Assembly: GCA_947561715.1 (NCBI GenBank)
Contig: OX387199.1
Span: 6,577,001-6,641,000, forward strand
Direction: 5' to 3'
Length of the DNA: 64,000 nt
Source: Ascidia mentula
Lineage: Eukaryota > Chordata > Ascidiacea > Phlebobranchia > Ascidiidae
Position 1 is the first letter of the stretch. Each line of letters starts with the position of its first letter. Below the pieces are notes generated by a model, which did no database searches, was not told the origin of the DNA, and was given only the letters and a program-made list of their open reading frames with translations. The position numbers were made by a program, and so were the translations under genes. Positions 25,765-39,700 of this stretch are shown here, piece after piece.

Positions 25765-27128
25765 TCAAATTAAAGAAAAAACAATTTGTTAGGAATAGAA
25801 ACAAAAGAATGCAACTCATTGTGGTGAATTTGCAGTCGCAATCCGATGCGTTACACCACGACCGAACAACTGATTGGAACCAATATTGCTGCTGACTGAA
25901 TGTGGCGAAATCATGACAAAAACAATATACAGCCAGCTATAATGCCAAGCTAGATTGCCTTTGGTTTAGGCATTTTAATGCAACGTTGCGTAAATGTGTT
26001 TGTGCAAGTAGCTGTTTTTAAACGGAATTGTGATCAATTTTCATTTCTGCGGGCACTGTGATCAAAGTGTAGATGGGATGGTTTTAAATATGCCATCCAC
26101 ACTGATAATATAGAAGACGACATCCTTTGGCTTTAAAGAAACTGCTCGATGTCGTTCATGTTCTTAATATGTCATGCACAGAAAATCTAACGAAATAGTT
26201 CTGAAACTTACTCGCAAGAGCAATCATAACCTAGTTCGGGTGCTGGCCTGTCTTTGCATATTGCAGTCGTGGCACATTTAGCTGTAGATCCGTGACAGGC
26301 GTTGTAGTCTTTGCAGCCGGTCCCGCCAATGAACTGATCCACCCCGTCACCACTGTATCCGGGTTTGCAGGTGCAATTCAAAATAGAACGATCGTTGTTG
26401 AGAACCTCACAATATGCATGCGGATCGCAGTGACGTTCTTTCACAGTTTCGTCGACTGGACAGGGATCCCAATCTAAACAGAATGATTTGATTGAAGTTT
26501 TTCCTGATCATTTTGCGGCTGAAATATATAAAGCAGAGTTCAAGAACCACCAAATGCATCGAGAACCAAATGCAAAAAGTAAGAAACAAACCTTAAATAC
26601 AAAAACGTTTTTCCAACTAAAGTATCAAAATGTAATTTTTGCGACACAGATGTCACAAAACTATTTTTAAGCGGGTATTCTTTAGTTGGCCTTTTATTGC
26701 TATAATGATTATTTGTTACCTATTTCCTTCTGATATCATATATTGGAAAACTTTTGAAACGTAAATCGTGATTAGAAATGATTTGTTAGATCTTCAGAAT
26801 CGAATTCTCAAACCTTCAAAGAAGTATTCCAAGTATGCGGGGGATCCATAGTTTTGGCACCAGTGGTCGTTCCCAATACAAACTTTATCCAGGTGTATGT
26901 ACGCAGTCACGAGGAACAAGTATGTGGCATTCGGAGGTAGTTTTTGATACGTGAAGTTGAACAAAGTTTCTCCGTCCTGCGCTTTGATCTTTCGAAGTGA
27001 ACAGATGTAAAAAATTGGTCGGTTTCACCATGACGAAGCTAAACGTTACATGTACGAACAAATAGAAAAAAAACATCAGAAATGTGACGGATCTGCCGTT
27101 ACAAATCAATGTAATATTCCTAGGGCTC

Positions 27129-27444
27129 CAAAAGAAGTAACAGACGATCACACCAGTATAAGATCTTTATTTAAGAAACATTAATTTCGCCTAATGGCAT
27201 CTTCAATTTCTGTCGTAGAAAGTAGATTTTTTTATCGTTTTAATCGCTTTGTTTTTTGTCGTGGTAGCCAGTAAGTGGACTTACTGTGGAGTAATTTTGT
27301 TGTTGTTTTTGTTTTTGTTGTGGTTTTAAGTAATTAATTTAATTTTTTATTGCTATTCTATTTTCAGACAGAAATTGAAGATGCCTTTTGTCGAATTCTT
27401 AAACAAAGATCTTATACTGGTGTGATTGTCTGTTACTCCTTTTG
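27129..27444. mobile_element. Foldback-type element in G4 intron 13
   Basis: Two long arms in inverted orientation (27129-27214 and 27367-27444), both beginning CAAAAG(A/G)AGTAACAGAC and holding ACCAGTATAAGATCTTT and GGCATCTTCAATTTCTGTC, separated by about 150 bases of T- and G-rich DNA. It is absent from the same intron of all other copies. The neighbouring 27063-27128 also differs from them. No clear target duplication was found. Confidence 0.7.
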
Positions 27445-30400
27445 AATTAATGAAGAATTCATTGGAAAAACACTTTCGACATTGAATGATTTCATAGGTT
27501 GTCGTGTGTGTACTTACTACCAATAGTTTTGAGAATGTATGATCCATTACGTAGCGCAAGCGATACTCAGGAGGTAAACTGTTGGTGATAACATCAAGAA
27601 TGTGAGGTGCTTTCCACTGCAAGACTACAGTTATTGTATGGTCTGTGTGGTTGCGGTACCAATCGACCATAGTGAAGTTTAGTGGTGGCCCCGAAGACGA
27701 AGTCAAGTCTAAATTACAAATGTATTGAATGTGGTACGCGTTCTTTGTGGTAAAGAAATGCAGACATGGTAGACGTTGGTCATATTATTGAATATTTAAA
27801 GGTAATTAAAATTACCAGTAAGCCTTTTTGTGCTCCAGTTTTGAAAATATAATTACAAGATACAATTTGGTCTTGAAAATATAAATCCTTGCAGCCTAAA
27901 CAAGAAATGTACACTTACTACTCAGTACTTGTTCACTGCGACAATACTCGGAAGCTGCTTGCTCGTCGACAGGATGCTTGTTGATGAGGTGATAGCCACA
28001 AAACAGATACACGTCATGGCCATGATTCCTGTCTACGCCAATTATACATCGGCCTCTATAAGGCATAATGTGGAATGTGTAGGAACGACCGAACCGGATG
28101 GGAAACGTGATATTTGTTTGATTCTGAAAACAACCGTAAAATGTCTAGAACCAAAGTGAATCCAAGACAGCACCTTTATGAGGATGTTCATGTAAATTTT
28201 GTAGTTTTCTGGGCAATTTTGTGTTTTTTTTCGCTGGGTGGAAATTTTTAAGTACCTGTAATTTAACATTTGGACGTTCTCATACCTTCATGATTGTTTT
28301 TATCTGTCCCATTGGACATGGCCGGTCCACTTCGTCCAATGCAGTAACGCAACTTTCCGAGCTTGTGCAGTTCGTCACGTCCTCTGATTCGCAAGGGTAT
28401 TTGCACTCCACAAGATCTCCGTCAACGTTTGTGACCCACATTTTCATGCCGATCAACGCTTCGCAGTATTCGTCCTTCTTATATTCGTTTTCTGTTAACG
28501 AAATATGGTTGTAGACCTCATCGCGTGATAAAAAACGAAGGTTCTATGCTTTGTCGTTTATGCGAACTTTCCGCAGCACTTTATGTAGATCTAACGATCT
28601 AAGTAATTCAATGCGAATCAATTTCAAGTGACTAATTTCCACTTACGCGTAAGCAAGTGCTACATTGTGCATGACAAAATGTTGTTTCATATGTTGTAAT
28701 GTGCCTTGAAATGTTTTTTGTTTTAAATTTTGATTCGAGGTACTTGCCGTAGGCCAACGTATCGTCGTCACTGTCAAAAAAGCAATACATGAATCCGTCG
28801 TGATCGTCTCCTAAAACAAATTGGTGTTGAAGCGATAGAGCTAATAATGATTTTTAGTGAGAGCAGACAGGGCCACTGTTTCCGCAAAATACCGTTCAGT
28901 AAATATTTTTTACAGTGAGCAATAAGATGTGTGCTGAGTTAAATGAATATCTTTGAAACAACTCTGTGTAAGACTCTCTTGACACCTTCGCAGAGAATGC
29001 ATAACAAAATTACCCACATATGATCAGCATCTGTCTGCAGCTTATACACAATTAACACTACCCACCCTTCACTGTCCAGTTGTAAGTAACGCTAAATTTT
29101 GCGGTCGAGTGGTTGGTATGATCGGAAAGGTGAAGATTAGGGTAATAGAATGTCTCGACAACCATCAATTCATCATTCTTTATACTGGGACTTTGGCAAC
29201 CAACTCCCCCAATGGATCGGTCAATCCCATCACCGCTGTAGCCAGGTTTACAGGTGCAGTTTATTCGTGAACGATCTTTGCTCAGGATCTCACAAAACGC
29301 ATGCGGATCGCAATGACGTTCTTTTACTTCTGTGTCTATTGGACAGGGGTTCCAATCTGTGGAAAAGTAATTTCATCATACCAGAATAGAAAAGACGACT
29401 TTCTACAACAATCACACCTCAGCAACCGCCACCAACACAGACACCTTATGTTGGTCAGTGGTTTTTGATAATTTATTTTTTCAATTCTTTCATAATTTCA
29501 ATTGAATTTAATCATTCAAGGTGTTTTCAAGCTAAGCCAATGTCTGCACAAACCGTCAAAGAATTCTTCTATTTCTGCCGGAGTTCCAAAGTTTTCGCAA
29601 GTCTCTCCACCAGGACAGGTCTTATCATTAAGATTCATGTAAGCTAATGCCTTAAACACGTAGGTGTTATTCGGGCGTAGCCCACGGTAAGTGCACGTGA
29701 ACACATCTTGACCAGGAAATGGTATCACCTTTAACGAAATGTGGAAATATTTGTCGGTCTGTTATGTCAGAAACGACATTCAAATACAACGAGTTCGCAC
29801 GGCCTGCACGTTTATATTTAACATGTCAAATATATTGACATTGTAATAGAACACGTGCAGTAGGGTACAGAAGCACTACAGCATTAGGGGATGTTGTGGT
29901 TACACAATATGCGAACCATTGCGGTCTCATTGCATATAAGCACAACCAACAATCAAACCATGCTGTAAATCCTGAAGGACTTCTACACATGGATTTTACC
30001 TCAACTGCCTTTGAGTGAAAGCGGGTGTGATGTGGTTCTTTCACGTACAACACCTTGTATTTGTCAGGCAAGCGGTTTTCAATGTTGTCTACGACATGAG
30101 GTGCTTGCCATTGTAACATCACCGTTATCGTGTGGTCATTGTGATTTCGGAATGCTTCGAGCATTGTGAAGTTGATTGGTGGTCCCGATGACGATGTCAA
30201 GTCTAGATTAAAATATGAATTTTTGCATCACGGACCAAGTACTTAACTCGTTTCATATGTATTGAACACATTACAATAGCGTCAAGCAAGTCAAAATTTA
30301 ATGAATTTTTTGCATTTTGGCATCTTTAGAACCCGCAAAAGCGGATTTCATTCACAAATAATACGAGACATAAACTCTTAAACTTCACTGTGTCGTTAAC

Positions 30401-32910
30401 TGGTGCAAAATTCTTCTCTTGTCATCGCTGTTATAACATGCACTTTACCAAACGTTTGAAAACCAAAGAAATTTCCAACAATATACAACTCACTACTGAG
30501 ATGTATATTGTTCACTGCGACAATACTTGTAAGCTGCTTGCTCGTCTACTGGATGTTTGTTGATGAGGTGATAGCCACAGAATAGGTAGATGTCGCTACT
30601 ATGTAGAGCTTTACCGAAAATTCGTCTTCCGCGGTACCCGAAAATGTTGAAATAATACGAACGACCGAATCGGATAGGAAACGTGATGTTGGTTTGGTTG
30701 TGTAATAAGCAATCATTTGGGGTCAAATAAACTTATACAAACAATTAGTTGGGTTTGAGTTGTAATTCGTGTTTTGCACGTTTTTTCATCGTAGGCTGTG
30801 GAATACGGACTATACCATTTAAAACACCAGGCAAAAAAGGAAATCAATTTTTAAAATATATTCATTTCAGGTGGAAACCAGCACGCGTGCCATTTTTGAA
30901 ACAAAGGCATGCCAAATTTGGTGGTTAACCAAAACCGATATAAATTCCGCGAAAATAAGACGAATCTAACGTTGCATTTGTCGTCGACCACTCTATATGT
31001 GAAAATCATGAGTATTGTCTGATTTCAGTATCGTCCTGTCTGGCAGGATGGTTGGTCATATATCCGGAAATTATTATTGGGGCATTTTGTGAGTACTAGC
31101 ATTGCTCATGTAATCGGAAATACCTTCATTATGGCCTTTATTTGTCCCATTGGACAGGGCTGATCAACATAAGCGGCTGTAACGCAGATTTCTTCAATTT
31201 TGCAACCCTGTAGATCATCTGACTCACACGGGTAGGAGCACTCCACATAATCCCCATTAACGTTCGTCACCCACATTTTCATGCCTATCATGGATTGGCA
31301 GTAGTGGTCGTGGAGGTCGTAGTAATAATCCGAGCCTGCAACAGATTGATAAACTAAACACAATTTGTAACAGACTGTTTTTGGCAGACTATTTCGAATG
31401 GTTTTGTGGCATACGAGTCTTCCTCAAGATGTTTTATTAAAAAAGATTCAAACTGACCAACTTGATGTCTTATTTCGATATTTGAATTTGACTGTTAGTT
31501 CTCAAAAGTTTGTGTTTTTTAACCACACGAAACTTGTTCACTCTGTGCTGTACAGTAAGCCATTCTCTAATTTATGTAGATATACTCGCCTTTGGCTGAA
31601 ATGTAGTTGTCCCGGTCGAAAAAACAGTACATAAAACCATCGTAATCCTCATCTAAAAACCAAAATACTCAACTCTTTCGTTATTTGAAACCACACTCAA
31701 CACTTAATTGCACAGAAAACACTTAACTATAACTTTGCCCTGTTTAAGACAACTGTATATTTTATTGAAACCAGGATTGCATTAAATTCCTATGACTTAA
31801 AAACTTCGTATGCAGCATGTCGTGTTTGTTTATTTGTACTCAAAAGCTGTGATTTCTGTTTACTTTCCACTGTCCAGTTGAAGGTGACGCTAAGTGTAAC
31901 GGTCGAGAGGTTTTTGTTACTGGGAAGGTACAGTTCAGGGTAATGGGATATCTGGATTTTCTTCAAGTCTCCAACCCCTGTTGGTATAACACTAAGATTA
32001 AAGCATATGATATAATTACTACCTCACCTATTCTTGATATACCGACCATTGCAAATATCAGCAGACATTCTTCAGGTGCAATTTTTTACCCATCCGCATA
32101 CTATTAGACCTTTATATATTCTTTGAAAGCAATCATGCAATTAAACAGCATTTTTGAAACCGTTGCACTTCTTTATGTCTCAGACATTTGTGTCGGATGT
32201 CGCGTACAACTTGTCGCTTTGTGCGTTTTCTCACTATTTGGTCCACCATTAGTTTTGAGTAAACTTGTTATCCCAGAAATATGTCATTCATGTAGTTTGC
32301 GGCTTTATTTTAATAGAAAAGCAAATGCTAAGATTTGTTAGATTAAATGAGCGTCCAATTTATTTTATCAATTCTGATATTTTGCAGTGGACTTACGATC
32401 TTCATTTGAACAATTGTTTGCAGTTTGTTGTGCCTCGGACGTGGCCACTAGCAAAATGCAGAGACATCTGAACGTGGAATGTTTCCACATCATGTATTAA
32501 ACTACATCTGTGGTTGCTGCAAAAAGTGTTTTTTGTCTCTTTCAACAGAATTTCCGAACGTATATTATGTAGTTGTAAGGATTAAAGTTTGACAACTTAC
32601 GGATTTACCATCATTGCATATCTACTGAGTAGAGATATTAGCCCGTACAAATCACTCAGCTGTAAGTTGCAGCCGGGAGCATTTTTCCAAGCTTACTTGC
32701 TGCGCCATTCCTAACTAACACGTTTTAAAGTACAACATTATATGAAAACGTTTACTAAGCCATGCAGGCAAACAGCTATCACTGGTATACTTGTCTGCGG
32801 TGGCGCTTTTAACTGGAAACGTGTCTTTTTTCGTCTCACTGTACCGAAACCGCAACGGAGTGCAGCCAACGCTACTCGTACCTGGAACTGAGGAAATGGT
32901 GAAATCCCAT

Positions 32911-33783
32911 GGTTTTGCTCACAATGCAAACGAGCTCTGCGCTGCCACGTCGTGATTAGTGTTTATCTTTGCCCAATTACATCGATATTGGACTGTTAAT
33001 GACTTTCCCTGTTCATGACTTATCGTGTCAAAGAGTATGTTGCTTGGTTCCGGACGGAGGGCATTAAAAATAAATTGTCTCATGAAGTATATTGCAACAA
33101 TTACTAGGTATTTGATTGTACTGCAACCAATACATAACGTAGATCTGATGCTACCAACTCAATAAAAATGCAAAAACGCATTATACTTTAGAATTTGTAT
33201 AATTCCAATATGTTTGACAAACTCATGCAGTTAACCGAGTTCCAACAGGCTGAATATACAATTGAGTTTTATCACATAACATAAACAGTGGAGCATGTAG
33301 CACCATATGCAGCATGTCTTGTTAGTTTGCTTATAAAAACGTAATGTTAAATTGAAACTCTGTCGGGGGATGCGCCGCTGCAAAAAGTCCTGGGGCGCTA
33401 ATATAGAGGTAATGCATGAACAGTTCCTATTTGTTTTGTTTTCGAGTCAAATATTACATTTTCTGCGACGAGGTATGTTGTTTGACCTGCGACAAAGCTG
33501 AGGTTTTGAACAATTTTTTGTTGAAACAGTTTACTAAAATTTATTGTTTGCTGAAAACGTTGTTTGCCTTTCTAGTGAACCTTTCATTTACCCAACCAAC
33601 TCGTCATAATAATATCCAATTTCGTTGGCAGTGTATAGGCATATATTCATTATACAATAATAAACAAAGGCATGAAAAAGAATATAATTTTCAGCAAAGG
33701 TCTATGTGTTCGACAACAGGAAAAAAACACATCCTTGTGAAAAGTTTATTTAGGAATGGAATTCCGTCCACGAAGGTTCCAAG
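32911..33783. other. Intergenic region G5/G4
   Basis: Spacer of the same short type as the one between G4 and G3, with a candidate polyadenylation signal for G5 at 33540-33545. No gene seen. Confidence 0.5.
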
Positions 33784-36700
33784 TTACTCATTGTCAATGC
33801 AGAGTGGGATTTCTTCACGTGCTACATTCAATGACATCGACGGTCTGTAAACAAAATTAATCAAAAAATCGACTTCTGCCTTTTAGTAAACCACCCACAT
33901 ATTTGTGTTGGAAACTTACATTCTCATTCGTTCTCGTCGACGTCTGATGACGAAGAACATAAGAAGACACACAGTAACCACACATACGGTCACAAGAACA
34001 GCGATCACGGGGTTTATCATTTTCCTACAGCTGTTGTATCCATCACCGGTGTAACCCTCGCTGTAAAGAATATTTATGCTTATATGGCAATCTTTGAAGC
34101 GTTATTTAGTATTCAAATTGAAAACAAAACAATTTGTTAGGAATATAAACAAAAGAGCGGCCTTGAATGCAACTCATTGTGGTGAATTTGCATCAAAGTG
34201 TATATGGGATGGTTTTAAATATGTCATCCACACTGCTAATATAGCAGACGACATCCCTTGGCTTCATAGAAACTGCTCGATGTCGTTTATGTTCTTAATA
34301 TGTCATGCACAGAAAAGCTAAAGAAAGCTAACTTACTCGCAAGAGCAATCATAACCTAGTTCGGGTGCTGGCCTGTCTTTGCATATTGCAGTCGTGGCAC
34401 ATTTAGCTGTAGATCCGTGACTGGCGTTGTAGTCTTTGCAGCCGGTCCCGCCAATGAACTGATCCACCCCGTCACCACTGTATCCGGGTTTGCAGGTGCA
34501 GTTCAAAATCGAACGATCGTTGCTGAGAACCTCACAATATGCATGCGGATCGCAGTGACGTTCTTTCACAGTTTCGTCGACGGGACAGGGGTCCCAATCT
34601 AAACACAATGATTTGATTGAAGTTTTTCCAGATCATTTTGCGGCTGAAATACATAAAGCAGAGTTCAAGAACCACCAAATGCATCGGGAACCTAATGCAA
34701 AATCAAGAACGAGTCTTAATTACAAAAACGTTTTTCCAAGTGCAATATCAAAATGTAATCTTTGCGACACAGATATCACAAAACTATTATTAAGATGGTA
34801 TTCTTTAGCTATGGCCTTTTATTGCTATAATGATTATTTGTTACCTATTTCCTTCTGATATCATATATTGTAAAACTTTTGAAACGTAAATCTTGATTAG
34901 AAATGATTTGTTAGATCTTTAGAATCGAATTCTCAAACCTTCAAAGAAGTATTCAAAGTATGCGGGGGATCCATAGTTTTGGCACCAGAGGTCGTTCCCT
35001 ATACAAACTTTATCCAGGTTTATGTACGCAGCCACGGAGAACAAGTATGTGGCATTCGGAGGTAGTTTTTGATACGTGAAGTTGAACAAAGTTTCTCCGT
35101 CCTGCGCTTCGATCTTTCGAAGTGAAACAGATGTAAGAAATTGGTCGGTTTCACCACGACGAGGTTAAATGTTACGTGTACGAATAAATGTACTATTTTC
35201 ACAAATGCATCTTGTATTTCAACTTGTATTCTAAGATCGATACGGTTTACTGTAATTAATGAAGTATTCAATGGAAAAACACTTTCGGCATTGAATGATT
35301 TCATAGGTTGTCGTGTGTATACTTACTACCATTGGTCTTGAGTATGCGTCATCCACTATGTAGCGCAAACGATACTCAGGAGGTAAACTGTTGGTAATAA
35401 CATCGAGAATGTGAGGTGCTGTCCACTGCAAGACTACAGTTATTGTATGGTCTGTGTGGTTGCGGTACCAATTGACCATTGTGAAGTCTAGTGGTGGCCC
35501 CGAAGACGAAGTCAAGTCTAAATTACAAATATATTGAATATGGTTCTTTGTAGTCAAACAAACGCGGACATGGTAGACGTTGGTCATATTATTCTAAGAG
35601 TATTCAAAAGTAGTAGATATAAATTGTTGCAGCCTAAACAAGAAATGTACACTCACTACTCAGTACTTGTTCACTGCGACAATACTCGGAAGCTGCTTGC
35701 TCGTCGACAGGATACTTGTTGATGAGGTGATAGCCACAAAACAGATACACGTCATGGCCATAATTCCTGTCTATGCCAATCATGCATCGGCCTCTATAAG
35801 CCATAATGTGGAATGTGTAGGAGCGACCGAACCGGATGGGAAACGTGATATTTGTTTGATTCTGAAAACAACCGTAAAATGTTTGGAAGCAACGTGAATC
35901 CAAGGCAGCACCTTTATGAGGATGTTTCTGTAAATTTTGTGTTTTTTGGGGCAATTTGGTGTTTTTTTGCTGGGTGGAAATTTTAAAGAAATTTTTATGT
36001 AATTTTTTTTGCAATTTAACATTTGGACCTTCTTATACCTTCATGATTGTTTTTATCTGTCCCATTGGACAGGGCCGGTCCACTTCTTCCAATGCAATAA
36101 CGCAACTTTCCGAGCTTGTGCAGTTCGTCACGTCCTCTGCTTCGCAAGGGTATTTGCACTCCACAAGTTTTCCTTCAACGTTTGTGACCCACATTTTCAT
36201 GCCGATCAACGCCTGGCAGTATTCGTCCTTCTCATATTCGTTTTCTATTAACAAAATATGGTTGTAGACATCATCGCGTGATTATAAAAACGAAGGCTCT
36301 CTGCTTTGTCGTTTATGAGCACTTAATATGGATCTAAAGATCTAAGTAATTCAATGCGAATTAATTTCAAGTGATTAATTTCCACTTAAGCGTAAGCAAG
36401 TGCTGCATTATGAATGACAAAATCCTGCTTCATATGTTGTAATGTGCCTTGAAATGTTTTTTGTTTTAAATTTTGATTCGAGGTACTTGCCGTAGGCCAA
36501 TGTATCGTCGTCACTGTCAAAAAAGCAATACATGAATCCGTCGTGATCGTCTCCTAAAACAAATCGATGTTTAAGCGATGGGGCTAATAATGATTTTTAG
36601 TGAGCGCAGACAGGGCCACTGTTTCCGCAAAATACCGTTCAGTAAAATTTTTTTTTGCAGTCGGCAATAAGATGAAAAGTCTGCAATAAGACGTGTGCTG

Positions 36701-39700
36701 AGTTAAATGAAAATCTTTGAAACAACTCTGTGTAAGACTCTCTTGACACCTTCGCAGAGAATGCATAACAAAATTACCACATATGATAAGCATCTGTCTG
36801 CAGCTTATACACAATTAACACTACCCACCCTTCACTGTCCAGTTGTAAGTAACGCTAAGTTTTGCGGTCGAGTGGTTGGTATGATCGGAAAGGTGAAGAT
36901 TAGGGTAATAGTATGTCTCGACAACCATCAATTCATCATTCTGTATACTGGGACTTTGGCAACCAACTCCCCCAATGGATCGGTCAATCCCATCACCGCT
37001 GTAGCCAGGTTTACAGGTGCAGTTTATTCGTGAACGATCTTTGCTCAGGATCTCACAAAACGCATGCGGATCGCAATGACGTTCTTTTACTTCTCTTTCT
37101 GTTGGGCAGGGATTCCAATCTGTGGAAAAGTAAGCGAATGAAGATGTCATCATACCAGAATAGAAAAGACGACTTTCTACAGCAATTACACCTCAGCAAC
37201 CGCCAACAACACAGACACTTTATGTTAGTCAGTGGTTTTTGATAATTTATTTTCAATTCTTTCATAATTTTAATTGAAATTATTCATTCAAGGTGTTTTT
37301 AAGCTAAGCCAATGTCTGCACAAACCGTCAAAGAATTCTTCTATTTCTGCCGCAGTTCCAAAGTTTTCGCAAGTCTCTCCACCAGGACAGGTCTTATCAT
37401 TAAGATTCATGTAAGCTAATGCCTTAAACACGTAGGTGTTATTCGGGCGTAACCCACGGTAAGTGTACGTGAACACATCTTGACCAGGAAATGGTATCAC
37501 CTTTAACGAAATGTGGAAATATTTGTCGGTCTTTTATGTCAGAAACGACACTCAAATACAACGAGTTCGCACGGCCTGCACGTTTATATTTAACATGTCA
37601 AATATATTAACATTGTAATAGAATCCATGCAGTAGGGTACAGAAGACTACAGCATTAGGGGATGTTGTGGTTACACAATATGCGAACCATTGCGATCTCA
37701 TTGCATATAAGCACAACTAACAATCAACCCATGCTGTAAATCCTGAAGGACTTCTACACATGGATTTTACCTCAACAGCCTTTGAGTGAAAGCGGGTGTG
37801 ATGTGGTTCTTTCACGTACAACACCAAGTATTTGTCAGGCAAGCGGTTTTCAATGTTGTCTACGACATGAGGTGCTTGCCATTGTAACATCACCGTTATC
37901 GTGTGGTCATTGTGATTTCGGAATGCTTCGAGCATTGTGAAGTTGATTGGTGGTCCCGATGACGATGTCAAGTCTAGGTTAAGATATGAATTTTTGCATC
38001 ACGGACCAATTACTTAACTCGTTTCAGATGTATTGAACACATTACAATAGCGTGAAGCAAATCAAAGTTTAATGAATAGTTTTTTTTTCGTATTTTGGCA
38101 TCTTTAGAACCCGCAAAAGCGGATTTCATTTACAAATAATATGAGACATAAACTCTTAAACTTCACAGTGTCGTTAACTGGTGCAGGATTCTTCTCTTGT
38201 CATGGCTGTTGTAACATGCACTTTACCAAACGTTTCAAAACCAAAGAAATGTCCAACAATACAACTCACTACTGAGTACTTGTTCACTGCGACAATACTT
38301 GTAAGCTGCTTGCTCGTCTACTGGATGCTTGTTGATGAGGTGATAGCCACAGAATAGGTAGACATCGCTACTATGTAGAGCTTTACCGAAAATTCGTCTT
38401 CCGCGGTACCCGAAAATGTTAAAATAATACGAACGACCGAATCGGATAGGAAACGTGATGTTGGTTTGGTTCTGTAATGAGCAATCATTTGGGGTCAAAT
38501 AAACTTACACAAACAATTAGTTGGGTTTGAGTTTTAATTCGTGTTTTGTTTTTTCATCGTAGGCTGTGGAATACGGACTATACCATTTAAAACACTGTAA
38601 GGAAATCAATTTTTAAAATATATTCATTTCAGGTGGAAACCAGCACGCGTGCCATTTTTGAAACAAAGGTGTGCCAAATTTGGTGGTTAACCTAAACCGA
38701 CGTAACTTCCGCGAAAATAAGACGAATCCAACTTTGCATTTGTCGTCGACCGTTCTATATGTGAAAATCATGAGTGTTGTCTGATTTCAGTATCGTCCTG
38801 TCTGGCAGAATGGTTGGTCATATATCCGGAAATCATTATTGGGGCATTTTGTGAGTACTAGCATTGCTCATGTAATCGGAAATACCTTCATTATGGCCTT
38901 TATTTGTCCCATTGGACAGGGCTGATCAACATAAGCGGCTGTAACGCAGATTTCTTCACTTTTGCAACCCTGTAGATCAAATGACTCGCACGGGTAGGAG
39001 CACTCCACATAATCCCCATTAACGTTCGTCACCCACATTTTCATGCCTATCATGGATTGGCAGTAGTGGTCGTGGAGGTCATAGTAATAATCCGAGCCTG
39101 CAACAGATTGATAAACTAAAGACAATTTGTAACAAACTGTTTTAGGCAGACTATTTCGAATGGTTTTGTGGCATACGAGTCTTCCTCAAGATCTTTTATT
39201 GAAAAAGATTCAAACTGACCAACTTGGTGTCTTATTTCGATATTTGAATTTCATTGTTAGTTCTCAAAAGTTTGTGTTTTTAAACCACACGAAACTTGTT
39301 CACTCTGTGCTCTACAGTAAGCCATTCTCTAATTTGATGTAGATATACTCGCCTTTGGCTGAAATGTGGTTGTCCCGGTCAAAAAAACAGTACATAAAAC
39401 CATCGTAATCCTCATCTAAAAACCAAAATACTCAAATCTTTCGGTATTTGAAACAACACTTAATACTTAATTGCACAGAAAACACCTAACTTTAACTTTG
39501 CCCAGTTTGAAATAACTGTATATAATTTTTTTTGCGTTAAATTTCTATGACTTTGAAAAACTTCGTATGCAGCATGTCGTGTTTGTTTATTTGTACTCAA
39601 ACGACTGTGATTCCTATTTACTTTCCACTGTCCAGTTGAAGGTGACGCTGAGTTTAACGGTCGAGAGGTTTTTGTTACTGGGAAGGTACAGTTCAGGGTA

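Larger units (their letters stand above)
25671..32910 (-). pseudogene. G4: transmembrane-less EGF/FN3 receptor copy, probably degenerate
   Basis: Exons follow the family pattern: 32910-32882, 32467-32397, 31977-31864, 31652-31590, 31335-31124, (30699-30494), 30202-30000, 29728-29554, 29356-29066, 28810-28748, 28491-28286, 28123-27919, 27708-27518, 26988-26814, 26473-26212 and 25731-25671. Exon 16, with the last EGF half and the transmembrane helix, is missing. Exon 15 can join exon 17 in frame because the lost 141-base exon begins and ends in phase 2. The product would then end CSCE-PSMSLHAAREEIPLCIDNE with no membrane anchor. However, exon 6 has its acceptor changed from AG to AC (near 30700) and a net 4-base gain before its donor (near 30500), which breaks the frame. 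All other exons are open. It may be a dead gene, or one recently converted to a secreted form and then damaged. Confidence 0.7.
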
